Shown: positions 1-5,685, counted from the first letter of the stretch. The stretch: DNA of 6,550 bases from Actinomycetota bacterium (GCA_005787645.1 SYAM01000056.1:1-6550); one strand, 5' to 3'. A program made the numbers and translations. The notes: generated by a model not told the origin, from the letters alone.

Positions 1-79
1 CAGCAATTGACCACCAGACGTAGAGCAGGGCGCCAGTGCAGGCGACGAGCGGAATTAACCACCAGACTAATGCGGACAC
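1..79 (-). CDS. Partial hypothetical membrane protein, N-terminus only
   Basis: A minus-strand frame is open from the window edge back to a stop at about 143-145. The GTG at 79-77 would give a protein beginning MSALVWWLIPLVACTG and continuing with ALLYVWW, a typical uncleaved hydrophobic anchor that starts almost at the N-terminus. A longer alternative starts at the GTG at 124-122 and adds 15 polar residues. Neither start has a convincing Shine-Dalgarno site; the shorter one is preferred because it puts the membrane segment first. Only about 26 residues are visible, so the family cannot be named. The gene is divergent from the DUF2342 gene, and the two share a control region of about 70-115 bp. 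In mycobacteria the equivalent place holds a divergent PDZ/Lon-like membrane-anchored protein, but nothing visible here proves that identity. Confidence 0.45.
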   Translation of the reverse strand, partial: MSALVWWLIPLVACTGALLYVWWSIA

Positions 80-193
80 GCGCCTAGGGTATCGAGTGCC
101 TGCGTCAGCCGCTGACCTGCCCACTCGGGTGGCGGGAATGAATCAGAACTTCAGCGGCGTTATAGTGATTATGAGAGATAGGTATGCGAAATC

Positions 194-1375
194 GTGAGCG
201 AACAACCAGGTATGGGTGGCTTTGACTTCAGTCAATTGGGTGAGATGCTCTCTCGCCTTGGCCGTGCTTTCAGTTCTGGTGGCGATGGCTCCACGCTATC
301 TCCCGATACGGTTCGCGAACTCGCCAATCTTCGGGATGATGGTGTTCTCGCGCGCGAGTTAATTAATCAATCGACTGATGCATTGCGAGTTGCAGATCTC
401 TGGCTCGATCAGAACGTTCTCTTTTCGGCGCCATCACTTCCTGGTCAGACTTGGAGACGTTCAGAGTGGATTGATGGTTCGGTGCCAACTTGGTGTGCAG
501 TTGTGGAACCTCTCTCACACTCACTAGGTAATGCAGTTGGCTCTGCACTCTCATCTGAAGTGGAACCAGCGATGGCTGGAATATTTTCACAAATGAATGA
601 GATGATGAAAAAAATTGGTGGAATTATGTTTGCCACCCAACTTGGTGAAGCGCTAAAGAGCGCTGCTCACTCGGTGACTGGTGCTGGAGATGTAGGTATT
701 CCTCTCATTGAGCCGGTTCGCGCAATTTTGATACCTGAGAATGCACTTAAGTATGCAGAGGGATTAAATGTTCCATTTGGTGAGGTCTTACATTATCTGG
801 CTCTACGTGAATCAGCTGCAGCGAGACTCTTTGCGCACAATTCGTGGTTGAAAGATGCAATCATCGAATCAGTACGCGCATACTCTGCTGGCATTCACGT
901 TGATATCGCCAAAGTTCAAGGCGACTTTGAGCGATTGAGTGGAGATCCGCAAGCGATTAATGAAGCAATTCAAAATGGTCTGTTCGCCCCTGAAGAGAGC
1001 GAGGCTCAAATTGCAGCCCTCAAGAAACTCGAGCTACTCATCGCCTTGATCGAGGGGTGGATCGACGAGATCAGCACGCAAGCTGCTGGTTCACAATTGC
1101 CGCAGATTCAGGCCCTTCGAGAGATGTCTCGACGTAGGCGAGCAACCGAGGGTCCACTTCAAAAAGTCTTTGCCTCGCTCCTTGGCCTTGAAGTCTCTCC
1201 ACGGCTAGCGCGCGATGCTGCACACTTCTTCGGAGTCCAAGGTGAGCTCCATGGAATTGATTATCGAGATGGTCTTTGGGAATCACTTGGCTCATTACCG
1301 CTTACAGAAGAATTAAGCGCACCAGAGAGTTTTAAGAGCGGGCGGAGCGCTCCAGACGATCTTTCAGCGTTGTAA
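194..1375 (+). CDS. DUF2342-family zinc-dependent metalloprotease-like protein, probably with degraded active site
   Basis: The 393-residue product matches the actinobacterial family annotated as zinc-dependent metalloprotease/putative hydrolase (DUF2342; Rv3195 type). Familiar blocks are a Gly/Ser-rich N-terminus with FDFSQLGEMLSRLGRAF, then LIEPVRAILIPENALKYAEGL (170-190, split by small substitutions), GEVLHYLALRE (196-206), a RLFAHNSWL segment (211-219), ALIEGWIDEI (284-293) and LREMSRRRRATEGP (308-321). The putative metal motif is RESAA at 205-209. From memory, relatives carry E-x-x-H here (REAAH-like). Glu206 is kept, but the following His is replaced by Ala209, so zinc hydrolysis is doubtful. 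The GTG start fits family N-termini, and an AGG at 180-182 is a weak Shine-Dalgarno. The gene ends in tandem TAA stops. It is a single gene, divergent from the left-edge gene, with a long gap after it. Function in the cell is unknown; the family name is secure, the activity is not. Confidence 0.88.
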   Translation: MSEQPGMGGFDFSQLGEMLSRLGRAFSSGGDGSTLSPDTVRELANLRDDGVLARELINQSTDALRVADLWLDQNVLFSAPSLPGQTWRRSEWIDGSVPTWCAVVEPLSHSLGNAVGSALSSEVEPAMAGIFSQMNEMMKKIGGIMFATQLGEALKSAAHSVTGAGDVGIPLIEPVRAILIPENALKYAEGLNVPFGEVLHYLALRESAAARLFAHNSWLKDAIIESVRAYSAGIHVDIAKVQGDFERLSGDPQAINEAIQNGLFAPEESEAQIAALKKLELLIALIEGWIDEISTQAAGSQLPQIQALREMSRRRRATEGPLQKVFASLLGLEVSPRLARDAAHFFGVQGELHGIDYRDGLWESLGSLPLTEELSAPESFKSGRSAPDDLSAL

Positions 1376-1386
1376 TAAGTTTTCTC

Positions 1387-1426
1387 TACAGAAATATTTC
1401 TCACTGTTGAAATATTTTTCTCTGCA
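1387..1426 (+). terminator. AT-rich terminator-like hairpin after the DUF2342 gene
   Basis: The inner arms are AAATATTTC (1392-1400) and GAAATATTT (1409-1417), a perfect 9-bp stem with an 8-nt loop. Outer arms TACAGA (1387-1392) and TCTGCA (1421-1426) pair with one mismatch, leaving a short T-rich bulge. It starts 12 bp after the stop codon, the right place for a terminator. The stem is AT-rich and there is no clean T tract after it, so efficiency is doubtful. The left arm is itself a palindrome (GAAATATTTC), so a protein-binding site is an alternative. Confidence 0.35.
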
Positions 1427-1459
1427 GTAATAGCGAAGCCCTCGGGGCGCACGTTCACT

Positions 1460-1482
1460 TATCTGCCTTCCCCTTGCAGATA
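1460..1482 (+). other. 7-bp stem-loop with CTTCCCCTT loop
   Basis: TATCTGC (1460-1466) and GCAGATA (1476-1482) are perfect inverted repeats enclosing a 9-nt all-pyrimidine loop, CTTCCCCTT. No T tract follows, so it is not a standard terminator. A C-rich unpaired loop could pair with purine-rich Shine-Dalgarno sequences in an sRNA, but no promoter or terminator boundaries for such an RNA were recognised. Confidence 0.3.
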
Positions 1483-1658
1483 CGCGACCGGTTATCCGAG
1501 GACTTCTGAGTGGAAATTACGGGTAGTACGAGAAAGAATCAAGCCAGGGATTTATGGAGCAAGAGATTGTGATTCCGGTTTACAAAACCTCTTCGCTCAC
1601 GCTATCGAAGCTCGAGGCAATGAGCGGGAAGAAAAATTTTCCGCTGCACTTTCATCCT

Positions 1659-1709
1659 TGTGGATTACCTGTAGATAACTGTGTATATCGAGCACTCAAT
1701 TGTGGATGA
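1659..1709 (-). promoter_or_regulatory. Cluster of helically phased DnaA-box-like 9-mers
   Basis: Read on the minus strand, four sites resemble the DnaA box TTATCCACA: TAATCCACA (1667-1659, 8/9), TTATCTACA (1678-1670, 8/9), ATATACACA (1688-1680, 7/9) and TCATCCACA (1709-1701, 8/9). All four point the same way. Their left ends lie at 1659, 1670, 1680 and 1701, spacings of 11, 10 and 21 bp, close to one, one and two helical turns. Such phasing suits cooperative DnaA binding. No box is a perfect match and no dnaA or dnaN gene is in the window, so the role (origin, DnaA-titration or activation site, or chance) is open. Confidence 0.45.
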
Positions 1710-1809
1710 GTTACTCGCGCTTCCAGGCACTACGTGCCGCTTCCCGCCAATTACATAGCGGGCAAGAGGTAGACACGCCATCGCGCCACCTTTATTCACT
1801 TTCCAAAAA

Positions 1810-1830
1810 CTTTCCACAGGGAGTGGATAA
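1810..1830. promoter_or_regulatory. Inverted pair of DnaA-box-like motifs before the M48 gene
   Basis: CTTTCCACA (1810-1818, plus strand, 7/9 to TTATCCACA) and TTATCCACT (1830-1822, minus strand, 8/9) face each other with a 3-bp gap, forming a near-palindrome around AGGGAG. It sits 10-30 bp before the ATG at 1840. It may be part of the upstream cluster or an operator for the M48-ThiF-kinase operon. The AGGGAG core also looks like a Shine-Dalgarno, but it is 16 nt from the nearest ATG, too far for normal use. Confidence 0.35.
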
Positions 1831-1839
1831 CCTCTGACC

Positions 1840-2568
1840 ATGGAGCGAGAGAATCCCCCAATGCCCAACGATTCCTCTGCCAGTAAGCCCTCACAACCTC
1901 GCTTCCTCCCTAACCGGCTCCCTAAGCCCATATCCAATGGTGCAGATGGTGCACGTGGTTCACATGGTGCCGGTGCCCGCCCTGGCCGCAGAGTTGAGCA
2001 ACCCCTCATTCAAGGCGATCTCTTCCCTCGAATGGCCTCTGATGGGCGCGATATCGGTCTGATTATCGAGGTGCGGAGAAGTACTCGACGGAAGAAAACA
2101 ATCGAGGCTTATCGCAATGGCGAGAAGGTAATCGTCTCTATCCCAGCAAGAATGAGTCAACGAGAGGCAAACCAAGTAGTTGATGAGATGGTGAAAAAGA
2201 TTTTGCACGATGAGAGCGCGCTAAACAACGATCAATTATTAAATCGAGCGCTTCTTCTCAATACGAAATACTTAGACGGCAGAGCGATTCCGGTCTCTGT
2301 GGAATGGTCTTCGCGAATGTCTCGGATTTGGGGCGCTTGCACAATCGAAGATAAAACAATCCGTATTTCAGATCGACTCCGTGATGCCCCTGGATATGCT
2401 CTCGATTATCTGTTGCTTCACGAGCTAATTCATATTCTTGTTCCCGGACACGGCGGAGATTTCAGAGAGTTACTGGAAAGGTACCCCGAGCTGGCTCGCG
2501 CTGAGGGGTACTTTGAGGGAAGAACGCATCGCCCAAGTGGAGACTTTGATCAACTCTTTGACGAATAA
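1840..2568 (+). CDS. YgjP-type M48-like metallopeptidase
   Basis: The 242-residue product has a disordered Pro/Ser/Gly-rich N-terminus (1-65) followed by a YgjP-like (DUF45) metallopeptidase domain. The domain starts near IIEVRRSTRRKK (75-86), then gives an arginine/serine beta region and a C-terminal HELIH at 194-198 followed by PGHGGDF, where His204 is the likely third zinc ligand and Glu195 the catalytic base. No signal peptide or membrane segment is seen, so it should be cytoplasmic. Substrate is unknown for this family. The start is uncertain: ATG at 1840 gives MERENPP; ATG at 1861 (MPNDSSAS) has GAGAG 9 nt upstream and is equally possible. It is the first gene of a likely operon, its end overlaps the ThiF-like gene, and it closes with tandem TAA stops. 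A Gly-X-Y stretch lies at residues 34-45. Confidence 0.88.
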   Translation: MERENPPMPNDSSASKPSQPRFLPNRLPKPISNGADGARGSHGAGARPGRRVEQPLIQGDLFPRMASDGRDIGLIIEVRRSTRRKKTIEAYRNGEKVIVSIPARMSQREANQVVDEMVKKILHDESALNNDQLLNRALLLNTKYLDGRAIPVSVEWSSRMSRIWGACTIEDKTIRISDRLRDAPGYALDYLLLHELIHILVPGHGGDFRELLERYPELARAEGYFEGRTHRPSGDFDQLFDE

Positions 2569-3553
2569 TAATCGATTAGCTCTAATACGTCTAAAACGTT
2601 GCCTAGCAATCATCGAACATGAAAAAGGTGTATTGATTGGTCACATCGATAAGAGAGTGACTATCTCGCATTTACATGCACGAACAATCATTCGAGAGTT
2701 GCACGATTGGATTTCAGTAAAAGATTTACTTTCTAAGAGTAAGTCATCAACTTGCGAAATCAACCTCAACTCAATCTTGGAGATAATCTCGGTGTTAGCT
2801 GAGTATGAACTTATTGAACGACTCTACGAAGAAGAGTCTTTGATTGACTTTGTGATTAGCGATCTCAATGAGGTGGGCTTAGCACTAGCCGCACTTTTAT
2901 TACACCATGGAATATCAGTGCGAACTTTGGAGAATACGGTTATCAATTTCTCTGATGTACGCGGTCAATACTTTAGACTCACTGATGTTGGTCGATTTGC
3001 AAGTGATGTCTTCGATGAACAGAGGCGCGATGTGATTAATAGTGGGAATCGTGAAAATCCTCATCAAAGGATTAACTCAGAACTCAATTCGCGCACGATT
3101 GTTCTAATCACCGCTTATCCAAAACCAGAGCTCCTCGCACATTTGATGGCTGCAGGCACCGAGCACGTCGTAGCAATCGCTACTGCATCTACTGCTCATA
3201 TAGGACCATTTGTTACCCCTGGGCAAACGCCATGCTTTCACTGTATTGAATTACATCTCAGTGATCGTGACGAGAATTGGCAGAAGATGGCAACTGCGCT
3301 CTTTCTCCAACGAGAGAAGCGGGTCTTGCTGGAAGATGCCTTTTTCACTTCAGCGCTGTTAGGGCGACTACTTCTTCGTATCGTGCGAGGTGAAATTCCT
3401 CACGAGGTGATTGCTAATACCCTCACGGTCTCCTATGAAAGGGTGAGAGTTCCAGGTTTTTCGTCGCAAAACAGTGCAGGAGGCGTTCAGTGGAGCTTCC
3501 ATCCAGAGTGTTCTTGCCATTGGGGGCGTTCTCTTTCAACTCGCGTGGGATAG
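2558..3553 (+). CDS. Orphan ThiF/cyclodehydratase-like protein (TOMM leader-peptide-binding type)
   Basis: The product resembles actinobacterial ThiF-like proteins related to the E1-like partner of TOMM/bacteriocin cyclodehydratases. Numbered from the TTG at 2558 (331 residues), the N-terminal part (6-60) looks like the small winged or leader-binding region. The C-terminal part has HIGPFVTPGQTPCFHC (214-229) with ELHLSDRDENW just after it, and HPECSCHW at 315-322. Cys226, Cys229, Cys318 and Cys320 form the expected zinc set. No GxGxxG nucleotide loop is visible, so adenylation is unlikely; a peptide-binding scaffold is more plausible. No YcaO gene or precursor peptide is in the window. The start is uncertain: the TTG at 2558 overlaps the peptidase gene by 11 nt, and GTG 2537 or TTG 2546 are alternatives. 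An open frame reaches back to 2438, but that would bury 130 nt in the peptidase gene. Confidence 0.8.
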   Translation: MTNNNRLALIRLKRCLAIIEHEKGVLIGHIDKRVTISHLHARTIIRELHDWISVKDLLSKSKSSTCEINLNSILEIISVLAEYELIERLYEEESLIDFVISDLNEVGLALAALLLHHGISVRTLENTVINFSDVRGQYFRLTDVGRFASDVFDEQRRDVINSGNRENPHQRINSELNSRTIVLITAYPKPELLAHLMAAGTEHVVAIATASTAHIGPFVTPGQTPCFHCIELHLSDRDENWQKMATALFLQREKRVLLEDAFFTSALLGRLLLRIVRGEIPHEVIANTLTVSYERVRVPGFSSQNSAGGVQWSFHPECSCHWGRSLSTRVG

Positions 3554-3576
3554 CAGAAACCAGAAGACTTGAGGGC

Positions 3577-4968
3577 ATGGCCAAGCTCTCCAGTGACTCC
3601 AAATCCAGCAACTCCACCAAACCCGGAGCGCTCGATCGAGATTCTCTGACCACTGGTGGCGTGGCCCGAAGTGCAAAAATTGCATCGATTCCTCTCTCGG
3701 CAATGGGACGAAGTGCTGTTGGTTTTGGCCGACAGATGATCGGTCAATCGGGCGAGTTGGTCTCCAAAGAGATGCAAGCCAAAACTGCCGAACAGGTCTT
3801 CCGTGTTCTAGGTGAGTTAAAAGGTGGCGCGATGAAGTTTGGTCAAGCGCTCTCTGTTTTTGAAGCTGCGCTTCCTGAGGAATTCGCTGCCCCTTATCGC
3901 GAAACATTAACGAAATTACAAGAGGCTGCTCCTCCACTACCTGCGCGCGTGGTACATCGCGTCTTGGCAGAGCAATTGGGTGAGGATTGGCGAGATAACT
4001 TCGGAGAGTTCAACGACAAACCATCGGCCTCTGCATCAATCGGACAGGTTCATCGTGCGATTTGGAAAGATGGTCGCCACGTCGCTGTGAAGGTGCAATA
4101 CCCAGGAGCCGCAGAGGCGCTCATCTCTGATCTCAATCAGATCCAACGTTTTGCAAAGATCTTCCAACTCTTTATGCCTGGGCTTGAGATGGGTCCCTTG
4201 CTCGAAGAGTTACGGGCACGCATTATCGAAGAAGTGGATTATAAATATGAAGCTGAAGCACAACGACTATGCGCTGCAGAGTTCGACGGCGATCCTGATA
4301 TAGCGATTCCAAAAGTCGTTACTGCCTCAGACAAAGTCCTGGTGAGCGAATGGTTAGAGGGAACTCCACTCTCAAAGATCATCAGTAAGGGCACAAAGGA
4401 ACAACGCGATGCTGCCGGAATCAAACTTGCACGATTCCATTTCACTGCACCAACTCGCGTCGGATTGCTTCATGCCGACCCACATCCGGGAAATTTCCGC
4501 CTGCTCGCCGATGGGCGCCTAGGTGTTCTAGATTTCGGTGCATGTAATCGATTGCCAAATGGCTTCCCTGAGCCGTTCAAGCGCCTGTTAAAGAATGCAC
4601 TCGATGGAAATGCAGAGGCGTTGTACGAGGGTTTCAAGCGTGATGGATTCATACTTCCTGAAGTTGATGTTGATCCACAGTTAGTTCTGGAATACCTCTT
4701 GCCACTGGTGGAGCCGCTGCGAACTGAAAGGTTCAAGTACACCCGCGATTGGTTACGTGTGCAGAGCGCACGCGTTGGCGATCCACGTAATCCAACAGCA
4801 AAAATCGGCTTTCAACTCAATCTTCCACCCGAGTATATGTTGATTCATCGGGTCACTCTTGGTACCACCGGAATCTTCTGCCAATTAGGTGCTGAAGGAA
4901 AATTCTTAGCTGAAGCGATCTCCTGGTTACCGGAGATCGCTCCTGCTACAAGTTCTGCTCGCCTCTAA
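3577..4968 (+). CDS. ABC1/AarF/UbiB-family atypical kinase
   Basis: The 463-residue product is a full-length ABC1 (UbiB/ADCK) kinase of the actinobacterial Rv3197 type. Visible motifs, numbered from ATG 3577, are KGGAMKFGQ (82-90, the family KxGQ element), the Ala-rich nucleotide loop ASASIGQVH (151-159), VAVKVQYPG with catalytic Lys172, EEVDYKYEAEA (218-228) providing the helix glutamate, LLHADPHPGNF (297-307) as catalytic loop with Asp301 and Asn306, and DFG at 319-321. No transmembrane helix was seen. ABC1 proteins bind ATP and act as ATPases or kinases, often linked to isoprenoid-quinone lipids; the mycobacterial relative beside whiB7 has been tied to macrolide tolerance (recalled, not checked). 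The start at 3577 follows the ThiF stop by 23 bp and has GAGGG only 1 nt upstream. An in-frame ATG at 3490 would overlap the ThiF gene by 64 bp, and its extra 29 residues do not look like family sequence. Confidence 0.93.
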   Translation: MAKLSSDSKSSNSTKPGALDRDSLTTGGVARSAKIASIPLSAMGRSAVGFGRQMIGQSGELVSKEMQAKTAEQVFRVLGELKGGAMKFGQALSVFEAALPEEFAAPYRETLTKLQEAAPPLPARVVHRVLAEQLGEDWRDNFGEFNDKPSASASIGQVHRAIWKDGRHVAVKVQYPGAAEALISDLNQIQRFAKIFQLFMPGLEMGPLLEELRARIIEEVDYKYEAEAQRLCAAEFDGDPDIAIPKVVTASDKVLVSEWLEGTPLSKIISKGTKEQRDAAGIKLARFHFTAPTRVGLLHADPHPGNFRLLADGRLGVLDFGACNRLPNGFPEPFKRLLKNALDGNAEALYEGFKRDGFILPEVDVDPQLVLEYLLPLVEPLRTERFKYTRDWLRVQSARVGDPRNPTAKIGFQLNLPPEYMLIHRVTLGTTGIFCQLGAEGKFLAEAISWLPEIAPATSSARL

Positions 4969-4983
4969 TTCCGTTAAGCACGA

Positions 4984-5037
4984 ACTCGCTCTACTCTCTC
5001 TATCTCTATCTCTATCTACTCTCTATCTCTACTCGCT
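4984..5037. repeat. CTCTAT microsatellite flanked by ACTCGCT direct repeats
   Basis: Three perfect CTCTAT hexamers run from 4998 to 5015, then CTACT, another CTCTAT (5021-5026) and CTCTACT (5027-5033). An earlier CTCTACT copy lies at 4989-4995. ACTCGCT occurs at both ends (4984-4990 and 5031-5037). The tract is almost purely pyrimidine plus A on the plus strand. It lies between the convergent ends of the kinase and whiB7 genes and encodes nothing. Slippage during replication could change its length. Confidence 0.85.
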
Positions 5038-5053
5038 GACTCTTTTCGTTACG

Positions 5054-5080
5054 GCTGCGCTATAAATGGATTTATGCAGC
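5054..5080. other. Inverted repeat over the whiB7 stop codon
   Basis: GCTGC (5054-5058) with ATAAAT (5062-5067) pairs with ATTTAT (5070-5075) and GCAGC (5076-5080), with a 3-nt bulge GCT and a very tight loop. It lies between convergent genes and covers the whiB7 stop codon. There is no T tract on either strand, so an intrinsic terminator is not supported. It may protect transcript 3' ends. Confidence 0.3.
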
Positions 5081-5407
5081 GCTACGAGGTCGACCGGGCT
5101 GGCGCTTTGCTTGCACAACAACGCCATTGTCGAAAATCTCACCACCCCATACGCCCCATGGCTCTTGTCTAGAGAGCGCACCCTCTAGACAACGCGCACG
5201 CATCGGACATGCAGTGCAGAGATCCTTCGCAGTTTCGAGCAGCTCTTGAGATTCAGAGAAAAAGAGCTCAGGGTCGACTGAGTGGCATGGAAGTCCAAAA
5301 CCCTCATCCTCCTTGTAACCCGAATTCTCATTGCGAGTTAGCTCGTAAACGCCAATCTTTGTATCTGCCCAACCTGGAACCAACAGTTCATGAAATAGAA
5401 CCGTCAT
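5072..5407 (-). CDS. whiB7: WhiB7 (WblC) redox-sensing transcriptional regulator
   Basis: The 111-residue protein has the WhiB iron-sulfur set Cys41, Cys64, Cys67 and Cys73 (CX22CX2CX5C), the GVWGG turn at 85-89 inside the segment EPWGVWGGEIFDNG (82-95), and a C-terminal AT-hook PGRPR (104-108). GRPR after the WhiB turn is diagnostic of WhiB7, which binds the housekeeping sigma factor and AT-rich DNA next to -35 elements to activate antibiotic-resistance genes. The ATG is preceded by AAGGTGA (5420-5414) with 6 nt spacing, and the MTVL start resembles other WhiB7 proteins. From memory, relatives are about 90-100 residues with the first Cys near position 20; here about 20 extra residues (13-36) precede it. 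It is convergent with the ABC1 kinase, a neighbour conserved in mycobacteria. The long leader with uORF and terminator suggests attenuation control. Confidence 0.95.
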   Translation of the reverse strand: MTVLFHELLVPGWADTKIGVYELTRNENSGYKEDEGFGLPCHSVDPELFFSESQELLETAKDLCTACPMRARCLEGALSRQEPWGVWGGEIFDNGVVVQAKRQPGRPRSAA

Positions 5408-5423
5408 TGCTCTTCACCTTCCC

Positions 5424-5462
5424 TCAACTCATCGTGCTCACTTCACTGCGGACCATCCGCAT
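5424..5462 (-). CDS. Possible 12-codon mini-ORF between attenuator and whiB7
   Basis: ATG at 5462-5460 opens a frame MRMVRSEVSTMS ending in TGA at 5426-5424, just before the whiB7 Shine-Dalgarno. AAGGAG (5478-5473) lies 10 nt upstream, a strong but slightly distant ribosome site. It is in a different frame from whiB7. Ribosomes ending here would finish 16 nt before the whiB7 ATG, so it could couple translation. So short a frame may be chance. Confidence 0.25.
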   Translation of the reverse strand: MRMVRSEVSTMS

Positions 5463-5470
5463 TCAGTGTC

Positions 5471-5498
5471 TTCTCCTTTTTCTTTCGGAAAAAGAGAA
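5471..5498 (-). promoter_or_regulatory. Hairpin pairing the terminator U tract with AAGGAG
   Basis: Minus strand: TTCTCTTTTTC (5498-5488) can pair with GAAAAAGGAGAA (5482-5471), an 11-bp stem with one bulged G and a CGAAA loop. The left arm is the U tract of the attenuator terminator and the right arm contains the AAGGAG ahead of the mini-ORF. If transcription reads through, this fold would hide that ribosome site. Confidence 0.35.
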
Positions 5499-5530
5499 AG
5501 GGCCCTCGAATCCTGATGGATTCGGGGCCC
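5489..5530 (-). terminator. Intrinsic terminator in the whiB7 leader (attenuator)
   Basis: On the minus strand, GGGCCCCGAATCC (5530-5518) pairs with GGATTCGAGGGCCC (5513-5500): 13 base pairs with one bulged A and an ATCA tetraloop, followed by TTTCTCTTTTT (5499-5489). This is a textbook Rho-independent terminator. It lies about 80 nt upstream of the whiB7 ATG and after the uORF stop, so it would stop whiB7 transcription unless relieved. On the plus strand no T tract follows, so it is not bidirectional. There is no other minus-strand gene upstream for which it could simply be the end signal, apart from the uORF. Confidence 0.88.
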
Positions 5531-5571
5531 CCGGAGAGCTTCGCGGCTTAGCCTGCGATCTCCCGGGTGCC
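5526..5571 (-). promoter_or_regulatory. Candidate antiterminator hairpin centred on the uORF stop
   Basis: Minus strand: CCGGGAGA (5566-5559) pairs with TCTCCGG (5537-5531) with one bulge; inside, TCGC/GCGA and GGC/GCC form further stems, putting the uORF TAA in the apical loop. The base can extend by C-G, a mismatch and GGC pairing with GCC, so that it consumes the first bases of the terminator left arm (5530-5526). The extended form and the terminator would then exclude each other. A second option is GGATCCGG (5580-5573) pairing 7 of 8 with CCGAATCC (5525-5518) of the terminator. Folds were found by eye, without energy calculation. Confidence 0.5.
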
Positions 5572-5685
5572 ACCGGATCCAAAATGCTTTGGATTGCCTG
5601 TGGCGTAGGTTGAATATGAGCGTGCAAAGTCGCTCGAAGGACGCCAACCGGCGCTTCGAGTAGTGGTAGCAACTGCTAGTGCCAC
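5548..5685 (-). CDS. whiB7 leader uORF, 45 codons
   Basis: A GTG at 5685-5683 opens a 45-residue frame beginning MALAVATTTRSAGWRP and ending at TAA 5550-5548, 17 nt before the terminator stem. AAGGTGA (5698-5692) is 6 nt upstream, the same 7-mer and spacing as at whiB7, which decides the start and argues that the frame is translated. The peptide has no signal peptide or known domain and is Ser/Thr/Gly-rich. Its likely role is to report ribosome progress: slowed translation would change folding of the leader. The codons near its end lie in the candidate antiterminator. Longer overlapping minus frames (5695-5438, 5672-5463) run through the terminator and are not favoured. Confidence 0.65.
   Translation of the reverse strand: MALAVATTTRSAGWRPSSDFARSYSTYATGNPKHFGSGGTREIAG

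Larger units (their letters stand above)
1376..1839. other. 464-bp gene-free stretch with hairpins and DnaA-box-like motifs
   Basis: No convincing protein gene lies here. The stretch holds an AT-rich terminator-like dyad (1387-1426), a 7-bp hairpin with a pyrimidine loop (1460-1482), a phased set of DnaA-box-like 9-mers (1659-1709) and a pair of such motifs just before the next gene (1810-1830). The gap is long compared with the short or overlapping junctions elsewhere in this window, which argues that it carries function rather than slack. Confidence 0.7.

Noticed and set aside
1554..1709. Plus-strand 51-codon frame in the intergenic region (MEQEIVIPVY...)
   Set aside because: The AGGGA before it is only 3 nt from the ATG, the peptide resembles nothing known, and its 3' half consists of the DnaA-box-like sites.
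1665..2009. Minus-strand 114-codon frame
   Set aside because: It overlaps the start of the M48 gene antisense and its composition (Pro/Gly/Arg-rich) is that of a shadow frame.
2438..2557. Upstream extension of the ThiF-like gene to ATG 2438
   Set aside because: It would overlap the peptidase, including its conserved C-terminus, by 131 nt, and the extra residues do not look like the family.
3490..3576. Upstream extension of the ABC1 kinase to ATG 3490
   Set aside because: It overlaps the zinc-binding end of the ThiF-like gene, and the extra 29 residues are not family-like.
4984..5037. CRISPR-like array
   Set aside because: Units are 6-7 bp without spacers; this is a simple sequence repeat.
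5209..5613. Plus-strand 134-codon frame antisense to whiB7 and its leader
   Set aside because: It covers the well-conserved whiB7 frame and a terminator, and shows no recognisable domain.
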